Source of the DNA: Sphingomonadaceae bacterium
GTDB taxonomy: Bacteria > Pseudomonadota > Alphaproteobacteria > Sphingomonadales > Sphingomonadaceae
Length of the DNA: 17,288 nt
Direction of reading: 5' to 3'
NCBI GenBank assembly: GCA_019239785.1
Contig: JAFAZM010000345.1
Span: 1 to 17,288 of the forward strand
Positions 13,934-17,288 of this stretch are shown piece after piece. The notes under the pieces are model-generated. The model saw only the letters and a program-made list of their open reading frames with translations, had not been told where the DNA came from and did not search any database. Both the position numbers and the translations under genes were made by a program. Position 1 is the stretch's first letter. Each line of letters begins with the position of its first letter.

Positions 13934-14352
13934 TCGTCATAGACGATCGGGAGAGCCGGCACGTCGCGGTCGGCGGGATCCTCGACATATTGGACGTTCC
14001 GCGGATCCTTGATGCCGCCGACGACGATACCGTCGTCCCCCAGCGCTGCGATCTCCGCGGTCGAGGCAGCGATCGCGGCTGCGTCGGGAACCGCGGGGCC
14101 GAGCTCCTGCGCGGCCGCCGCGGCCGGCATCGCAGCCGCCGCCAGCGCCGCCGCCGCGATCGCCGGCCGGAAGCGATAGGAGATGCAGACCTCGCCGGTG
14201 CAGCCGGCGAGGAAGGCGCGCGTCTCGGCTTCGCTGAACGCGCCGAGGTCGAAGACCGTCCGCTTGCACATCCGGCAGAAATCGCCGTCCATCACCGCGG
14301 CGAGATTCGCCTTGTAGGGACAGGGGCTCTGGATCTTCGCGAAGAGGGCCAT
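13876..14352 (-). CDS. Cysteine-motif protein with one membrane segment, function unknown
   Basis: The 158-residue protein has an N-terminal domain with five cysteines: Cys11 ('SPCPYK'), Cys26 and Cys29 ('FCRMCKRTVFDL'), Cys51 and Cys56 ('CTGEVCISYR'). This is followed by a hydrophobic Ala-rich segment (63-81) and a Pro/Ala/Gly-rich tail. The cysteine part is reminiscent of short domains, common in Bacteroidetes envelope proteins, with a pattern 'FCxxCxxxVxDF...E...CGxF'; they look like metal- or cluster-binding modules but have no proven role. Orientation suggests a cytoplasmic N-domain and periplasmic tail, unless the helix is a late signal. AAAGGA lies 7 bases before the ATG, a good ribosome site. 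It lies 46 bases upstream of nothing co-directional except metH, whose stop is at 14399, so it is the next gene downstream of metH. Confidence 0.75.
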   Translation of the reverse strand: MALFAKIQSPCPYKANLAAVMDGDFCRMCKRTVFDLGAFSEAETRAFLAGCTGEVCISYRFRPAIAAAALAAAAMPAAAAAQELGPAVPDAAAIAASTAEIAALGDDGIVVGGIKDPRNVQYVEDPADRDVPALPIVYDDQPGGSAPAVPAAPVRDAG

Positions 14353-14398
14353 GGCGACGTCCTTTCGCCACCGGATCTAACAGAAAAGGCGCGGTAAG

Positions 14399-17107
<2,709 letters not shown>

Positions 17108-17109
17108 GA

Positions 17110-17288
17110 TCAGGCGGCGAGGATCATCGGTTCGATGCCGGCGAGGCGGGTGCGGCGCTCCACCGACGGGATTGCCCGCGGCGGATACTCCTTCACCGCC
17201 GCGGCGATGGCGGCGATGTGGGCGGGGGTGGTGCCGCAGCAGCCGCCGGCGATGTTGACGATGCCCTGCGCGGCCCATTCGCGGACCT
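17110..17288 (-). CDS. metH: Methionine synthase homocysteine-binding polypeptide, 3' end only
   Basis: Only the last 58 or so residues are present; the gene continues beyond the right edge. 'GIVNIAGGCCGTTPAHIAAIA' across the first third includes the Gly-Gly-Cys-Cys-Gly motif whose two cysteines are zinc ligands for homocysteine activation, and 'RRTRLAGIEPMILAA' is the typical ending of the homocysteine S-methyltransferase domain. The protein would supply the N-terminal module missing from the 14399-17107 gene. The stop TGA is followed after 2 bases by the ATG of that gene, so both are translated from one message and probably coupled. Confidence 0.92.
   Translation of the reverse strand, partial: VREWAAQGIVNIAGGCCGTTPAHIAAIAAAVKEYPPRAIPSVERRTRLAGIEPMILAA

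Noticed and set aside
11755..14397. 880-codon plus-strand open frame crossing the hydroxylase, transglutaminase-like and cysteine-motif genes
   Set aside because: It crosses the boundaries of three supported genes on both strands, is extremely Arg-rich and shows no domain.

Overview
The window is high-GC DNA from an alphaproteobacterium, most likely in the order Sphingomonadales. The reasons are a CtrA cell-cycle regulator with a Caulobacter-type promoter, a methionine synthase split into two adjacent genes, a Bpt-type aminoacyl-transferase, a short conserved helical protein, and palindromic repeats of the kind common in sphingomonads (including one that reads in frame as 'RPEPVEG...STGSART'). 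No rRNA, tRNA, CRISPR, transposase or phage gene was seen; this looks like chromosomal core sequence.

Layout. 1-194 (-): 5' end of an RluA-family pseudouridine synthase. 195-356: divergent regulatory region with a GANTC site and a perfect TTAA-N7-TTAA CtrA box. 357-1058 (+): ctrA, followed by a strong intrinsic terminator at 1080-1118. 1234-1638 (-): MAPEG-family membrane protein. 1777-6138 (+): a tight five-gene cluster made of a circularly permuted ATP-grasp enzyme, an alpha-E protein, a transglutaminase-like cysteine enzyme, the proteasome-like Ntn hydrolase Anbu and a MmcQ/YjbR protein. 6160-6323: a composite palindromic repeat. 6414-6617 (+): small helical protein. 6682-7458 (-): bpt with a TTG start. 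7599-7750: second composite palindromic repeat. 7804-9450 (+): exported amidohydrolase. 9499-11526 (-): DsbD-like disulfide reductase with an apparent frameshift near its end. 11606-12208 (+): aspartyl/asparaginyl beta-hydroxylase-like protein. 12205-12309 (-): possible 34-residue secreted peptide. 12446-13933 (+): exported transglutaminase-like protein. 13876-14352 (-): cysteine-rich membrane-anchored protein overlapping it tail to tail. 14399-17107 (-) and 17110-17288 (-): the two halves of methionine synthase.

How the genes work together. The most interesting block is 1777-6138. Its first four genes form a known but functionally unsolved association: an amide/peptide-bond-forming ATP-grasp enzyme, an alpha-E partner, a papain-fold transglutaminase-like enzyme, and a self-compartmentalising peptidase. 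This suggests a pathway that makes, attaches or trims a peptide whose identity is unknown. Here the block is extended by a YjbR protein only 3 bases after Anbu. Other points worth attention are the complete ctrA autoregulatory promoter, the one-base frameshift in dsbD, a mobile-type palindrome at the start of the metH C-terminal gene, and several genes without a clear ribosome binding site that may be leaderless.
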